A stretch of 64,000 nucleotides of DNA, taken from Tachypleus tridentatus (lineage: Eukaryota; Arthropoda; Merostomata; Xiphosura; Limulidae). Positions 37,718 through 49,945 of this stretch are shown piece after piece; position 1 is the first letter of the stretch, and each line of letters starts with the position of its first letter. The stretch is taken from the NCBI RefSeq assembly GCF_004210375.1, contig NC_134831.1, positions 42,752,035-42,816,034 on the forward strand, read 5' to 3'. The notes below the pieces were generated by a model that saw only the letters and a list, made by a program, of their open reading frames with translations, had not been told where the DNA came from and ran no database searches. A program made the translations under genes and the position numbers.

Positions 37718-37985
37718 GGGCCCGGCATGGCAAGATGGGTTAATGCGTGCACTCGTAATCTGGAAGTCGCGGGCTCCAATCCACGTCGCATCAAAAATGA
37801 TCGCCCTTTCAGTCGTGGGTGTATTATAACGTGACGATCACTCCAAGTATTCGTCGATAAAAGAGTAACCCAAGAGTTGGCTGTGGGTGGTGATGATCAG
37901 CTGCCTTCTCTTTAGTTTCACACTTCTAAATTTTGGATGGCTATCACAGATCGCCCTCTTGTAACTTTGGGCGAAATTCAAAAAA
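37718..37985 (+). repeat. SINE family 1 with empty TTAA site
   Basis: Uninterrupted paralogue of the SINE at 10761-11266. Its single TTAA at 37740-37743 marks where the 217-bp element inserted in spacer 1. Confidence 0.9.
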
Positions 37986-40288
37986 CAAAGTTCTATACAT
38001 AATTGAAAACAAACCAAAATATTAAATTATTTTTATTTTTACTTTATTTGTCGTAATCCTAAACATTACATGATTTTACACATTATTAGTAATTGAATGG
38101 CTTTGCTCCAAACAATGCAAGTGATCTCATAGTGGCATTAGTGGTTACTCACTAATAATGAGTCAATATGAGTCTATATCTTAACCCCATCCAAAAAAAT
38201 TTTAATGTTGTCTCTCCTTTGAAGATATCTGTTTACGCCTGGCTGACTCAGTTTGAGCTACATTCCACTTGGCTGGAACAATGGATCCCGTCTTTAAACA
38301 TGACTGGTTTTTTTCACTAGAACATCTGTCCGTTAATTCAATGGAATGCTTCCGCAGCAAGACGTCGATAAATTTCCTTCAACACCTTATTCTGGAACCA
38401 TAGGACCCAAACAGGACTGTTTTCCCCTTAAAAGGAAGGGAAGCTATTCATAGTTTATTTGTTTCCTCCACCAGCCGCCTCATCTTTAGAAGATAGAGAT
38501 GAACACCAACCTCTACAGTACTTACATTCCTGACGATATCAACTATCTCTAGATTATTAAAAGATACATGACAAAAAATTTATAAAACTCTATTTATACT
38601 AATTAATGTTAAACATTATGTAATGTAGAAGACAACAAATTATACCTTACTTGGAAATACATTGAAACACTGTAAATTACTTTTACAGATATTGCTTTAA
38701 CTAATTGTATAATTTATCGAGATATTACTGGGTTTAATTTAATTCAACAGTCAGAGTGGAACTATACCACAAAGCTGGTGAAATCATGAGGGTGAATAAT
38801 TATAATATAGGCTATCCAGACATTTTTCGAAACTTAAAATAAAATAAACTTTATTCACAAGAAGCTTTTCATGTTAATTTTCAAAATATTTCAATAAAAT
38901 ATGTTCTATTTTTATTTGTTTGCGATAGCTTACAAAATGTTTACTTTTATGTTTTCCATACATTATCTCAACTTATGGTACAACTTATGTATTTTATTTG
39001 ATCATCATGTCAGTGCCTAAGAAACATTTGGAGAAAATAGTGAATCTTTTACGTAAAGCCACAACAGTTAGTTTGGCAGTTAATTGTTCATCATCATAAA
39101 CAGTGAAAAGTATTTGAAATGTATTGAATAAGTTCACATGGTATGTTTATGTTTATACTACAAAGCAATAATTTGAATACCTTGTTTCAAGTCAATATAC
39201 CAACCAAACGTGTTTAATTTAAATACATATCAAAGTTCTTAAGTTGCAAAATTACGCTAATGAAGAAATATTTGTGCAGGTGTGTTAAGAATCCTGTGGC
39301 GCCCTCTTTTCTGAGATGGTATCTGTAAATAAATACCAAATATAAAATTAATATGCATAAATATAACATTATGCTTACGAAACACTTTCATATCAAAATT
39401 AAAAGTGAGCAGCATTGTTATTCAGGTTATTACACGTTAATATCTAGTCATAAAGTTCACTCTTTTAGTTTTCCTTCGGTAGAAATATATTTGACTGTTA
39501 CGGCTTACCTAATCTATGGACTTTCCTTTTCATGAATATTTGACTTGTACTTCGAAGGCTGCTCATGTATACCATTGGACTTGAATAACATTTAACTTAC
39601 GTATATTAGATTACATCTGATTGTAAACAAAGTTTTATATTAAAGAAGAACTCATAAAGAGGTTTCTTTGAGAACTGTCTCATGAATACCAATTTAATTT
39701 TAAGTATTTTAGACAATGAAACGTGAGAACACCACCATCAATGGATATTATGGATGCAACATAAAGCAATGGATGATTCCAACGAATAGAAGTTATCTGC
39801 TCTTTCATTTATACAGGGCACACAGTAACCCACAACATTTGAGATGCTAAAACCATTTGTTGTTAAATTAAGGGATGATAAAAAGTGAGAAAAACACACC
39901 TTGTTTTTATGATATTAAAATTACTAAATAATAATGTTTTCTTGTTTTACTTTCCTCATTTAAAACAAAACGTATTTAAAAGCAATAGGAAAACTGGATC
40001 TTTTTGTTTTCTGGAATAAGGACGATGCTATTCATTCCAACAACCTAATTAGACACCAATCAATGATAGTTTAATTTAAGTTAATTAATTATTTTATAAT
40101 TTTTTATATGTGAACGTGGAAATTTTAATGTTTTATTTTAAAAAGTTTCAGGATATCTCTTAACCACAGAATAAAACAATATAATTATGACACTTGAATT
40201 ATAAAACAAATTTTTTTACCATAAATTTTCAAGCCAGAGTTCAAAATTTAACGTTTTGTTCTTCAAAGAAAAGACATGAGATAATGTT

Positions 40289-40568
40289 TCTTTGTTTTTT
40301 TTTTTTTTTTTCGCTCTCAGCTATACGAGTGTTATCTGTGCTAGCCATCCCTAATTTAGCAGGGTAAGACCAGAGGGAAGACAGCTGTCATTACCACCGA
40401 CTGCAATCTCGTGGGCTACACTTTTACGAACAAATAGCGGAATTGATCTTCACTATATAGCTTCCCCACCGCTGAAAAGGTGAGCATGCTTAGTGTGACA
40501 GGTATTAGAGCCCTCGGATCCTCATATTACGAGTCGACCATTCTAGCCACCTGACCATACCAAGCCTG
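40289..40568 (-). repeat. SINE family 1, diverged
   Basis: Paralogue of 16515-16800, with a long poly-T run at its tail and ACCAAGCCTG at its head. Confidence 0.8.
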
Positions 40569-40898
40569 CAAGATAAGACTTGAAGATTAGACAGTTATAT
40601 TTTCCAGGATATAAAATATAACAAATGTTCAATTCTTTGATAAAACTTTTATAAGAAACCTGCGTAGAAACTTCTTCTTTAATAATGTATTCACTTCGAG
40701 TGGCTTTCCGGCATTTTGTTCGTAAGATTTTCAGTTTATAGGCCATCATTATTTACCTCGATAGAAAATTTCTTTTTATAATCAAATAAATGATATCACT
40801 TGGAGGTTAACCCTTACCATATCACGATGAGGTGATCCGCTGATTTTGTTTATCGAAGCAATTCAGAGAGTGTCTATGTTATCTGTCTCTAATCTTTC

Positions 40899-41181
40899 GC
40901 CATTATATATATACTGTAGAAACTGTAATGCGTGAAAATTCCAGGTGATCAGCAACGTCAGAGATGCTTGAACCATCACGTCTGGTACCAACAATCATTC
41001 CACAATGAAAGTCACTTAAATCACACACGTTCCACATTGTAATGTTTGATCGAACAACAACTTAACGTCTTAACTCTTGACCATGTCTTGACGCTTTATG
41101 CATTGAGTTGCAGGCACACGAATCTCTGTTTGACTATTTGCCTTAAAGACCAGGTGTACCTAATAAATTGACCACTTGGTG
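40899..41181 (-). mobile_element. Truncated Tc1/mariner right end
   Basis: Matches the right 280 bp of the element at 23232-24379, ending CCACTTGGTG next to TA. Its left side is fused to the remnant of the SINE matching 17388-17436, marking a 6.7-kb deletion relative to spacer 1. Confidence 0.85.
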
Positions 41182-43734
41182 TATACATGTATTCTTTAAT
41201 AAACAAAATGTAACTGTCCAAAATATTCATCCTATCGACAACCTTTCTTAGAAAATGGAGTAAAAATATCAATTTTTGTAGCTAATTCAATGAGATATAT
41301 ATTGTTTGAAAAGTTATTTTAATATACATTTTTATCACTATTTTTGCCATTTTTCCTTATAAATTAACAGCTGAATAGTGAAAATAACGTGTTTTAACGT
41401 TAGAATATTTAATAACGAAACTGAATCATTTGAAGATCACTAATTCCATTTAATGAAATTCTGGTTAGATATGGATAACATTTTTAGCACGTTATCATTT
41501 GAACAGGTAAATTTACTTGGATGAACGTGGTATAGAAACACTTTAAAGTAACGTGTAAAAATCTTCATATTGGTTAAAAGTGGAATATCTCCTTATTGAA
41601 ACTGATGATTAATAGTCTGGAAGTCATGTTGTTATTTTAATTTTGTTTATTAAATATTATCATATTTAATATGATAATATTAAATTCATAATAATATTTG
41701 GTCATCTATGGAATAGAATAAAGACTTGGGTTGATGACTCGATGATATGTGAATTTAATATTATAATATCTTCACAACTTTATGTAGCATAATAATAAGT
41801 TAAAACACATACCACATCATGCTCTACACACTTATGAAAATGAAATAAAAAAAAAAAATGGTTAGATTTGTTTTAAAAATATCTCCATGTCTTTTATTTT
41901 AAGCGCTCAGAAAAATATTACATCTCTAGTAGTGTTGATACGGTGTATGTAGTTTCAAACTATTAAAAAAATAATATTATTACATGTCTACTTATATCGA
42001 TAGATAGTTTCAGATTAACGTCAACAACAAGATAATTATTGTACGACCTTTGCATGTAAACCTCTGCCCAACATTTATCTGCAGCTATAGTTCTTAATCA
42101 GTTGCGGCACTAACTGTGTTAACAACATTTTCATTTATATACTTTCGTTTCACAAGCTAACAAACATTTATTTATCAAATTGCGCCACTAGAAGCACTTT
42201 ATACTGATACAAATTATGTCCGAAAACACAGTACTATTGTATTATCTAGAAATCTGAACCATGAAATCGTAACCAAAATTTTAACCATTTAATTCTGTAA
42301 ATATGCCGCGACACAAAGATAGAAACTTTATTGCACTAATGTAACATAATATTTTGTTTTAAAGGTCAAACTGGAAAGTGAGTTACTTCAGGTTTTTTTA
42401 TTAAAATGTACAACAATATTTTTTATTGCACATTTTTTTCAACAATGAGTGAATATTGTCATCACAAACAATAAGCTAACTAAGTATCATTAGAACAATT
42501 ATTTAGGGAATAGAAAGGTTTGAAATTATTTTGAGAAATATACTTGGACAAATTGTTAATGCTTCGACAAACATTGACTCGTAAATATTCTGTTAATTTG
42601 TACCTTTATATTTACTTGGATTCTGGTAACGAAGTGGTTATAGATTTTATTCAGAAATTCTATATCGAATACACTCGATATAAACTCGGTTCTAACGTGG
42701 TTCTATTTCATTTCACTGATGCACAAACAAAAATAAACAATGTCAAAAACGACCATATGATGACTTATTTATTATTGTCATTGCAATGTACGCGTAAGAG
42801 ATATTAGAAAAAGACGTGTAAACATATTAAAATATCTAGTATTTGATATATTGCAGGATAAATAAATAAATATTGTATAATTTGATAAAACAGTTAATTA
42901 TTCAAATATATTAATATAAGATAATAATATAAATACAATTGTTTAATATTAACTGTTTCTTGATGTGTTTCCCTTTTTTAGTGTTAAAATTAATAAGCAA
43001 TGCAAAAGTGAGACGTTTATAAAACAATAATACTCAATGATTAATCACTTGGAGTAAGAACACACCAGTTCTACTACAGCAGTAACATTGAAGTGTTGCT
43101 ATGGTAACTAAAATATGATATAGTACAATTATTATAATCACATGCATGTTACAGTACAAAAATTACTACAGAGAAGTTGTAGTATTAATATAATTCGCAT
43201 ATGCTTGTTGCAGTACTACTAAAGTTACAGTAGAAATGTTTCAGAATCAGCACAGAGTTGCTGCGGTATTAACACATGCATATTGTATTACCAATGTAAT
43301 CACTACATAAACGTCAAAATACCTGTATGATTATTGTACACACGTGACAGTGCGTTATAATTGTGATAAATGTTGTAATTCCAGTAAACTCTACATTAAT
43401 TCATTCTCCAGTTGGAAACCTTATGGAAATAATGAAGTAACTCCAAATTTAGTACATGATCAGTAAGTAGTCGATATGATAGTTATTATAGATCTGTTTA
43501 TATTATAATAATGACCTGATATATGTTACTTTAATATTATAATCATAACAAATCCAATACCTCATACGTACCCAATAACATATCCATATCTATACCTATC
43601 TAACATATAACAAAACTAACTAACTTGGTGATATCTCAGTTACTGTACATAATAACATTCACCATCATGAGTGTTTAAGATGACAATATTCAGCTTATAC
43701 ACGTATCTAATACACCACAATACTCATTTCCTAC

Positions 43735-43975
43735 ACCTGTGACCTGCTGGTTAGGGGTTCATGGCTCGCAATCTCCAGGTTCAAATCCCTGTCACACCGA
43801 ACATGTTTGCCCTTCCAGCCGTGGCACTATTATAATGTGACGATTAATCAAAGTAATCCTTTGTAATAGTTGGTGTTAACCATCTACCTTCCTTCGAGTA
43901 AGGCAAGTCTATCACTGCTAAATTACGGACGGCTAGCCATGGTGTAGCTTTCCGCGAAATTCATTCAAATTCTAC
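43735..43975 (+). repeat. SINE family 1 relative, old copy
   Basis: Paralogue of 26745-26995, with small internal deletions around the anticodon-like region and near the 3' end. Confidence 0.72.
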
Positions 43976-45559
43976 ATATTTTTAGTACTGTAATTATCAA
44001 CTCGCATAATGTCATTTACTACTGTGTTTAACAAATACAGATATCAATATCACAGATGAGCTGCTCAAAATATATTCGTAATACGCCACTCTTGTTTCAT
44101 GGGCTTAATTCTGATCTGAAACATAGTAAATATTTAATTATACATCTCGTAAGACATTATTATACGGCCTATTAAATTTTTAAATGCTACATTCTTTATC
44201 TTGTCCGACAGGGATTTCCATGAATTAGAACAGTGTATAACAATTGTATTCCAACCATATTGTATTTGTCATATCAGTTACTAATTCCACCATAAGAACT
44301 GCTATTTTACCAAAGGGTTTGTTAAAATAGTTTTGACCACTATTGTTTATACTGCATCCCAGGTGACTTGAAAAGCTCTGGATTGAATGAAACATGTCTT
44401 TGATAATGGATGTAGCGATCACAGTGTGGTTGGAGTACTATATTTATACAGTTTTCTAATTTTCTAAAATTCCGAAGGGACTATATAAAACATGTCGTGT
44501 TAAAAAATAGAACAGGTCTAATAATAATATCTCATGACCTTTACAAGTTGTAACACTGCTTCGTCAACTTGTAAAGGTCGTTTATACCATGGTGTATTGA
44601 AACTTGCGTGATCATTGATCCTTACTACGAAATGAATAAGCTTTAATAAACGTCCATACCTCATGATCTCAGACCTAGAAGAATATATTTGTTTTTTTTT
44701 CCAACAAAAGTATCCTAATAAAAAATTAATTTGTAAAACAATAAACAAAGAGATTTACACATTCTTAGTAGTATTTTCGTTCTCTTTCCTTTGAAAAAAA
44801 TAACATTTTTTTACGAATATTTTTTACACTTATCTTTTATAACGTTATCGGTTGGCAAACTACCATTCTTAATTTCTGATCTTTAAAATACATTTTTCAA
44901 ATTTTTCTTTTCTTCATTTTGTTCTGTTTTCATATTCACCTTTGTCAACCGAAATCTCACTCTGATTAACTTTTTTCTTCTTGTTATTTTCTGTTATATT
45001 GATTAATAACACATTTCTTCAAATACACATTGGATGTTCATCACAGAGCACACTGGAAAAATATAGGTTTTCTTGTGAACTAGGTAAGATTAAATATTTA
45101 CGTTCAAAACGTTTATGAAAAGAGTTTATGCTTAGTAATTTGAGCTCAACAATCCGCTTTAGAAAAAGTTTCTGTGGTTTAAAGTTTATCTTATTAATCT
45201 GATGTATGGGTACTAAAGGCATAAAATGGGCAAAGATAAAAATATTATTCTAGTTTTTGATTACTCTATCTGTTCTTGTCACATAATTTAGTAGCAGCAA
45301 ACGATCTTTGTCTCTTGCTTCATATCATATCACAATAATAAGATAGAAATACTGAAGCTTTTTTCTTGAAGAAAATAGTTTTAATTTTGATACGTTAAAG
45401 GTGTCGTATCAACTAGAAATAACGTTTAACACTGAAACCAAAACCTTTGACAAACAGCTTCATGACAGATAACCCGAAGATGTTGGTTATGACGGAGTCT
45501 AAGTGAATTCAATAAATGTGTTTTATTAAACTAGCAATTACTGACAACGAATTGAAAAC

Positions 45560-46110
45560 ACGTTGTGAATATTAACAACGAAACTGTATACTATAGAAGT
45601 AATGTGGTTTTGATCTAGACTAAATTTGAGTGAAATCGTCCATCATGTCTTTGTAGATTAATCTATTGTGAAAATATCAATTATTAACAACAAGAATTGT
45701 AAACCGGGAAACTATCGAGGAAAGTAACAACATAAATGTTCATTTTGAAAGCTATGTTGACATTTACAGCAGAATGTGTGAAGATTGCGGATTGTAACAA
45801 CAGATCTGTAAATTGTGTAAACACCTTGGACATTAATTAACAACATGAACTGTTCACTGTGTAAACACCGTGGACATGAACAAGAGATCTGTACATCGTG
45901 AAAACATTGTAGATATTTATTGTTTTTTTGTAATAAAACACAAACTTACACAATGGGATATCTGTGCTCTGCCTACCACGGGTATAGAAACTTGGTTTCA
46001 AGCGTTGTAAGTTCACAGACATACCGCTATGCCACGAGAGGACATTGTGTTTATTAACAACAACAACTGTATTCCGTTGATTTTAATAACAAGAACATTA
46101 GACTGTGAAA
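45560..46110 (+). repeat. Degenerate minisatellite, paralogue
   Basis: Same array as 28585-29150, with units such as GTGAATATTAACAACG followed by TGTATACTATAGAAG. It includes the family 2 SINE at about 45950-46045 on the minus strand. Confidence 0.65.
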
Positions 46111-47139
46111 ATGTCAAATGGCAAGCGTCAGTATAGATTTAATAAGTAGTCAAATATTCTTTTGCGTGAATTATGTATACCATACATTTTCTGTAAATAT
46201 GATGAATATTTATTTCAACTATGTTTACAAATCTATCTAATCAACATTTCTTATAAGTTTCAGACCAAACATAAACCATCAATAGAACAACAGTTAGCTG
46301 ATTTGTACTTACTAAAATGTAAACTGTTAAATATACGTTAAATAAAAAGAATCTTTTGATTCAATGTAACAAAAACAACAGATCAGAAATATAAAGGAAC
46401 GGGGAGAACTTTGTCGTTCGTTCTGTTAGTTTTATGTTCATATTAACGACTGTCGTTTTTCATGTAGTGATGGTGGAAGAAACAAAAGGAAATTTCTCCG
46501 TATTGACAGATTTCTAATACTGTGGACACTATGAAATAATTATTATAACACATAATAATTAAGATGCGCCACGTTTTATTTCTTACAGCTGTAGTTTTTG
46601 TTTCCGTTTTATAATGTGTCTCGTATAATGTCACTGGTGTTGGTTCGTGTCTATGTATAAATAACGAAATTGAAAACAAAAACCATTGATAATGTGTTTT
46701 GGTATAGAAGAAAGGTCCGTTGTTTAGGGAAATTTATCTTTTCAAGTAAAATGTTTTGAACTGTTTTCATGTTTTGTACTTGAATATAATATCAGGAGAG
46801 AAACACTGTGTTGAAAAATATTGTAATGAATAAGGTATAACGTTATTAAAGATGTTTTTACGTCAAATACGACAATGAGTATTAACTTACTTAATACCAA
46901 TGACATCTAGTTTATCATTAACAATTACTGTTCCCAATCATAGCTATTATTTCAGTTGTATAATAGTTAATTCTTTTTTTACAAGTTGGCTCTGTCACTC
47001 AGTTACAGTATTTTATAAACGTGTCTTCTTTTACAATATTTCAATAAAGTTCATTAATAATATATCTATGTTATGCATTATTTTGTGACGGGGTTATTTT
47101 CTCTTCAATATGATTCCATTGAAATGGGTGTTTTATTAA

Positions 47140-47372
47140 TATAGTTTCTACTCACTGATACCAATAAGTGTTTCTTCAGTCACGCTTACATCCATATTGA
47201 TCTTGCAGAACTCACACTGACATCCATAACAGTCACACATTATTCACACTGACAACCGTATCAGTCTTGTGCCAAACCTTGACACCCATTATACACTAAG
47301 ACTAGTCACAATGATATCCATAAAGACCCACATCGTTCACACTGATATTCACAGGTCTCACACTTGTCATAC
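47140..47372 (+). repeat. Degenerate short tandem repeat
   Basis: Recurring CACACTGACATCCATAACAG-like units of roughly 20-25 bp (for example near 47213, 47240, 47320 and 47338). It begins just after spacer 2 ends and was not seen elsewhere in the window. Confidence 0.55.
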
Positions 47373-47389
47373 AAGTTGTTAGGATGAGT

Positions 47390-49395
47390 CATATTAAGGA
47401 TAAAATAGCGAACTTAATTCTAAAGATCCTATTCTAATAAACAACGGATTTCAGCAATTCACTTATTTAGACGACGAAATATAAGGGGGATTTCCTCCAG
47501 ATGGAATGCACAAGGATATGGATTATGAACTTAAAAATGTTATAATTGTAGGTGAATCTTTGACACAGTACATGGATAGAATACTCTGTGGGGTAAATAG
47601 GGAGAAAAGAGTACCCTAGGGCACAAGTGGAAGACGTTACTGACAGAGGAAAAGATATAATAAAGGAAACTAACAAATATGTAGTTTTGTTGTGTCCGTA
47701 TGAATAACCATACAGGGAAGGGTAAATCACAGGAGCTAATTAATAAGTATAACACGTGAATAAAAACATTTAAAGATAATTACAATAAATTAACTGTGCC
47801 TGGAATACTGACAAGAATTAATTGTGAAGCTAAAATTTGGAGTCTAAATGTTAGGCTGAAATTAATATCTAAGGATAAGCAGGTTAGCTAGTTAGACTTA
47901 TGGATCAATTAAGTGGTGGGAGGGACGTTTTTAGAATGGATGGTTTACACTTAAATAGGAAAAGGTCCGGTATGTTTTAAACGGCTAGTAACTCAGCTGT
48001 AAGGGAAGATTTAAACTAGGACAGCATAATGGTGATTGCAGAGACAAACTGAACGAAACAAAACTGAGATGATAACGTTTAGCATAGAGAATCAGTATAA
48101 AAATAGTTTTAATAATAAGGTTAACTGTTTGTATAGTATTGCTATAAGTATAAGACTAGAGTACAGGAGAAACAGACAACTTTTGTATAATAGGAATAAC
48201 TGAAACGTAGTTAAATGAAAATGATTTTGAGGACAAAAATTTCCTTGAAATACATGGACATAGTTATTGCGTATGCAGATGTGGGTAAGAGTATAGATTT
48301 GGTTTATCTGAAATTTTATAAAGCACTTTATAAAGTGCCACGTAAAAGGTTTATACGAAAACTTATCTTTACAGGCATGGTGTTTCAGTTAACTTATTCG
48401 ATAGAAAAGTGGCCTGATGGAAGAAAACAGAAGAGTTATTATAAACAGAGATCAGTGAAAGTGGATTGAAGTTGCAAGGTTTGTACATCGGGGCTCTTAG
48501 AACCATTGCTTTTTGGATTCACATTAATAACATACATGAAGGAATGGACAATAAATTACTTAAAGTTGCTGATGATATTAAGGTTCTGAGTGCTGCTGGT
48601 TGTGAAGAGGATGCGTCTGCTTTAAAAAAGAATTTAGATTATTTAGTCACTTGGGCAAATAAGTTACAAATCGATTTTAAATGTAATAAATGCAAGATAA
48701 GTGAATAACATGAACAGCGTCATGAGTAAGGGATATTGGTGTTGTAGTTGATCAGTCTCTAAAACCATCAAAAGAGTGTGCTGTTGCTAGAGGTAGGGAA
48801 AAAAAGACATTTTAGATTATATCGACAGAAATATTAAATACAAGTCAAAAGAGGTTTTATTTTCTTCTTATAGGTAACTAGTTGCTCCTCATTTGCAGCA
48901 TTTTGTTCAGGTTTTCGCTCTTTACTCGAGGAAAAATATTGAATTGTTGTAAAGAGTTCAGTGGAGGGTTACTAAACGGGTACCTGGGATGGAGGGGTTG
49001 TCATGTGAGGAGAGATTAAGATGCTTACAATTGTTTTCTCTTGACAAAATAATAGTTGAGGGAGATCGATTTAAATGTAAAAGTAATTGATAATATTGGT
49101 GCATCAACATTCTTCATATTTAACAGTAAGAATTATAGACTAGGTGACACAAATATAGATTTAGGCAAGGTAGAAACTGTCTTCAACTAAGACAATTTCA
49201 TTTTTTACATAGAATGGTAAGCCGTTGGAAAGGAATGCCTTCGGATATCATGGAGGCAGTAAAGTTGACTGAGTTGAAAATAGAACTTGGTAGAGGTATG
49301 AATGACAAGGGCTGGTTTGTAACTCTCTTCCATCATTATTTAATAGTTTTAGTTTGGGTGAGAGGATGGAACAGCCCAGCTGAATGAATCAGTCC
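47390..49395 (+). mobile_element. Degenerate CR1/Jockey-type LINE
   Basis: The plus strand carries remnants of both ORFs of a non-LTR retrotransposon. The ORF1 part resembles an SGNH/GDSL esterase domain: VIIVGESLTQYMDRILCGV (about 47540-47600, a GDS motif changed to GES), a GILTRI block (about 47800), and DGLHLNRKR (47939-47965) with the catalytic Asp-x-x-His. The RT part has VYLKFYKALYKVPRKRFIRK (about 48302-48362), then INNIHEGMDNKLLKVADD (to 48576; the FADD/YADD site reads VADD) and the thumb region (NLDYLVTWANKLQIDFKCNK). Decayed C-terminal motifs run to about 49300. Several stops and frameshifts and a missing endonuclease show it is dead. Confidence 0.82.
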
Positions 49396-49422
49396 CTCAC
49401 TGACTCCAAACATTACGTTATG

Positions 49423-49698
49423 TTTGTTTGTTTGTTTAGAATTTCGCGCAAAGCTATACATGGGTTATCTGTGCTAGCCGTCTATATTTTATCAATGTAA
49501 GACCAGAGAGAAATCGGCTAGTCATCACCATCCACCGTCCACTCTTGGGCTACTCTTTTACCAACAAATAGTAGGATTTACCGTTACACTATAACGACCC
49601 CACGGCTGGGAGGGCGAGCATGTTTGGTGTGACGGGGATCTAACATGCGACCCTCAGATTACGAATTGAGTACCGTAATCACCTGGCTATTTCACACT
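49423..49698 (-). repeat. SINE family 1 with target duplication
   Basis: Reverse copy from a GTTTGTTTGTTTAG tail to a degenerate head. CATTACGTTATG (49411-49422) and CATTATGTTATG (49699-49710) form a 12-bp target duplication with one change. It inserted at the 3' end of the LINE. Confidence 0.88.
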
Positions 49699-49734
49699 CA
49701 TTATGTTATGTTCACATGGTATTACAGCTTGTGT

Positions 49735-49945
49735 GTGTTTTCTTATAGCAAAGCCGCATCGGGGTTTTTGCTCTGTCCACTGAGAAGAATCGAACCTTAA
49801 TTTTATCGTTGTAAATCTGTTGACTTACCGCTGCCACAGAGAGGTACGGTGTTATAGAGGCGGAAGTGTGACACCATATTTATGCATGTTTTCTCATAGC
49901 AAAGCCACACATTGGACTATCTGCTGAGTCCACTGAGGGGAACGT
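49735..49945 (-). repeat. Two SINE family 2 copies in tandem
   Basis: Two partial reverse copies, about 49735-49855 and 49885-49945. Each begins GTTTTCTYATAGCAAAGCC and contains GTCCACTGAG. The first runs to a head-like ACTTACCGCTGCCACAGAG. Confidence 0.7.

Larger units (their letters stand above)
36745..47075 (+). repeat. Spacer 2 of the tandem duplication
   Basis: Collinear with spacer 1 (9632-30110) but only half as long. Missing are the equivalents of 11.46-13.34 kb, 13.7-14.66 kb (replaced by about 38580-39060) and 17.44-24.10 kb. It also lacks the second unit of the 634-bp tandem duplication and the TTAA element. No gene is recognised in it. Confidence 0.85.

Noticed and set aside
42544..42807. 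87-codon ORF on the plus strand
   Set aside because: The matching stretch in spacer 1 (25455-25690) is frameshifted and has a stop. Without a domain or codon signal it is not supported as a gene.
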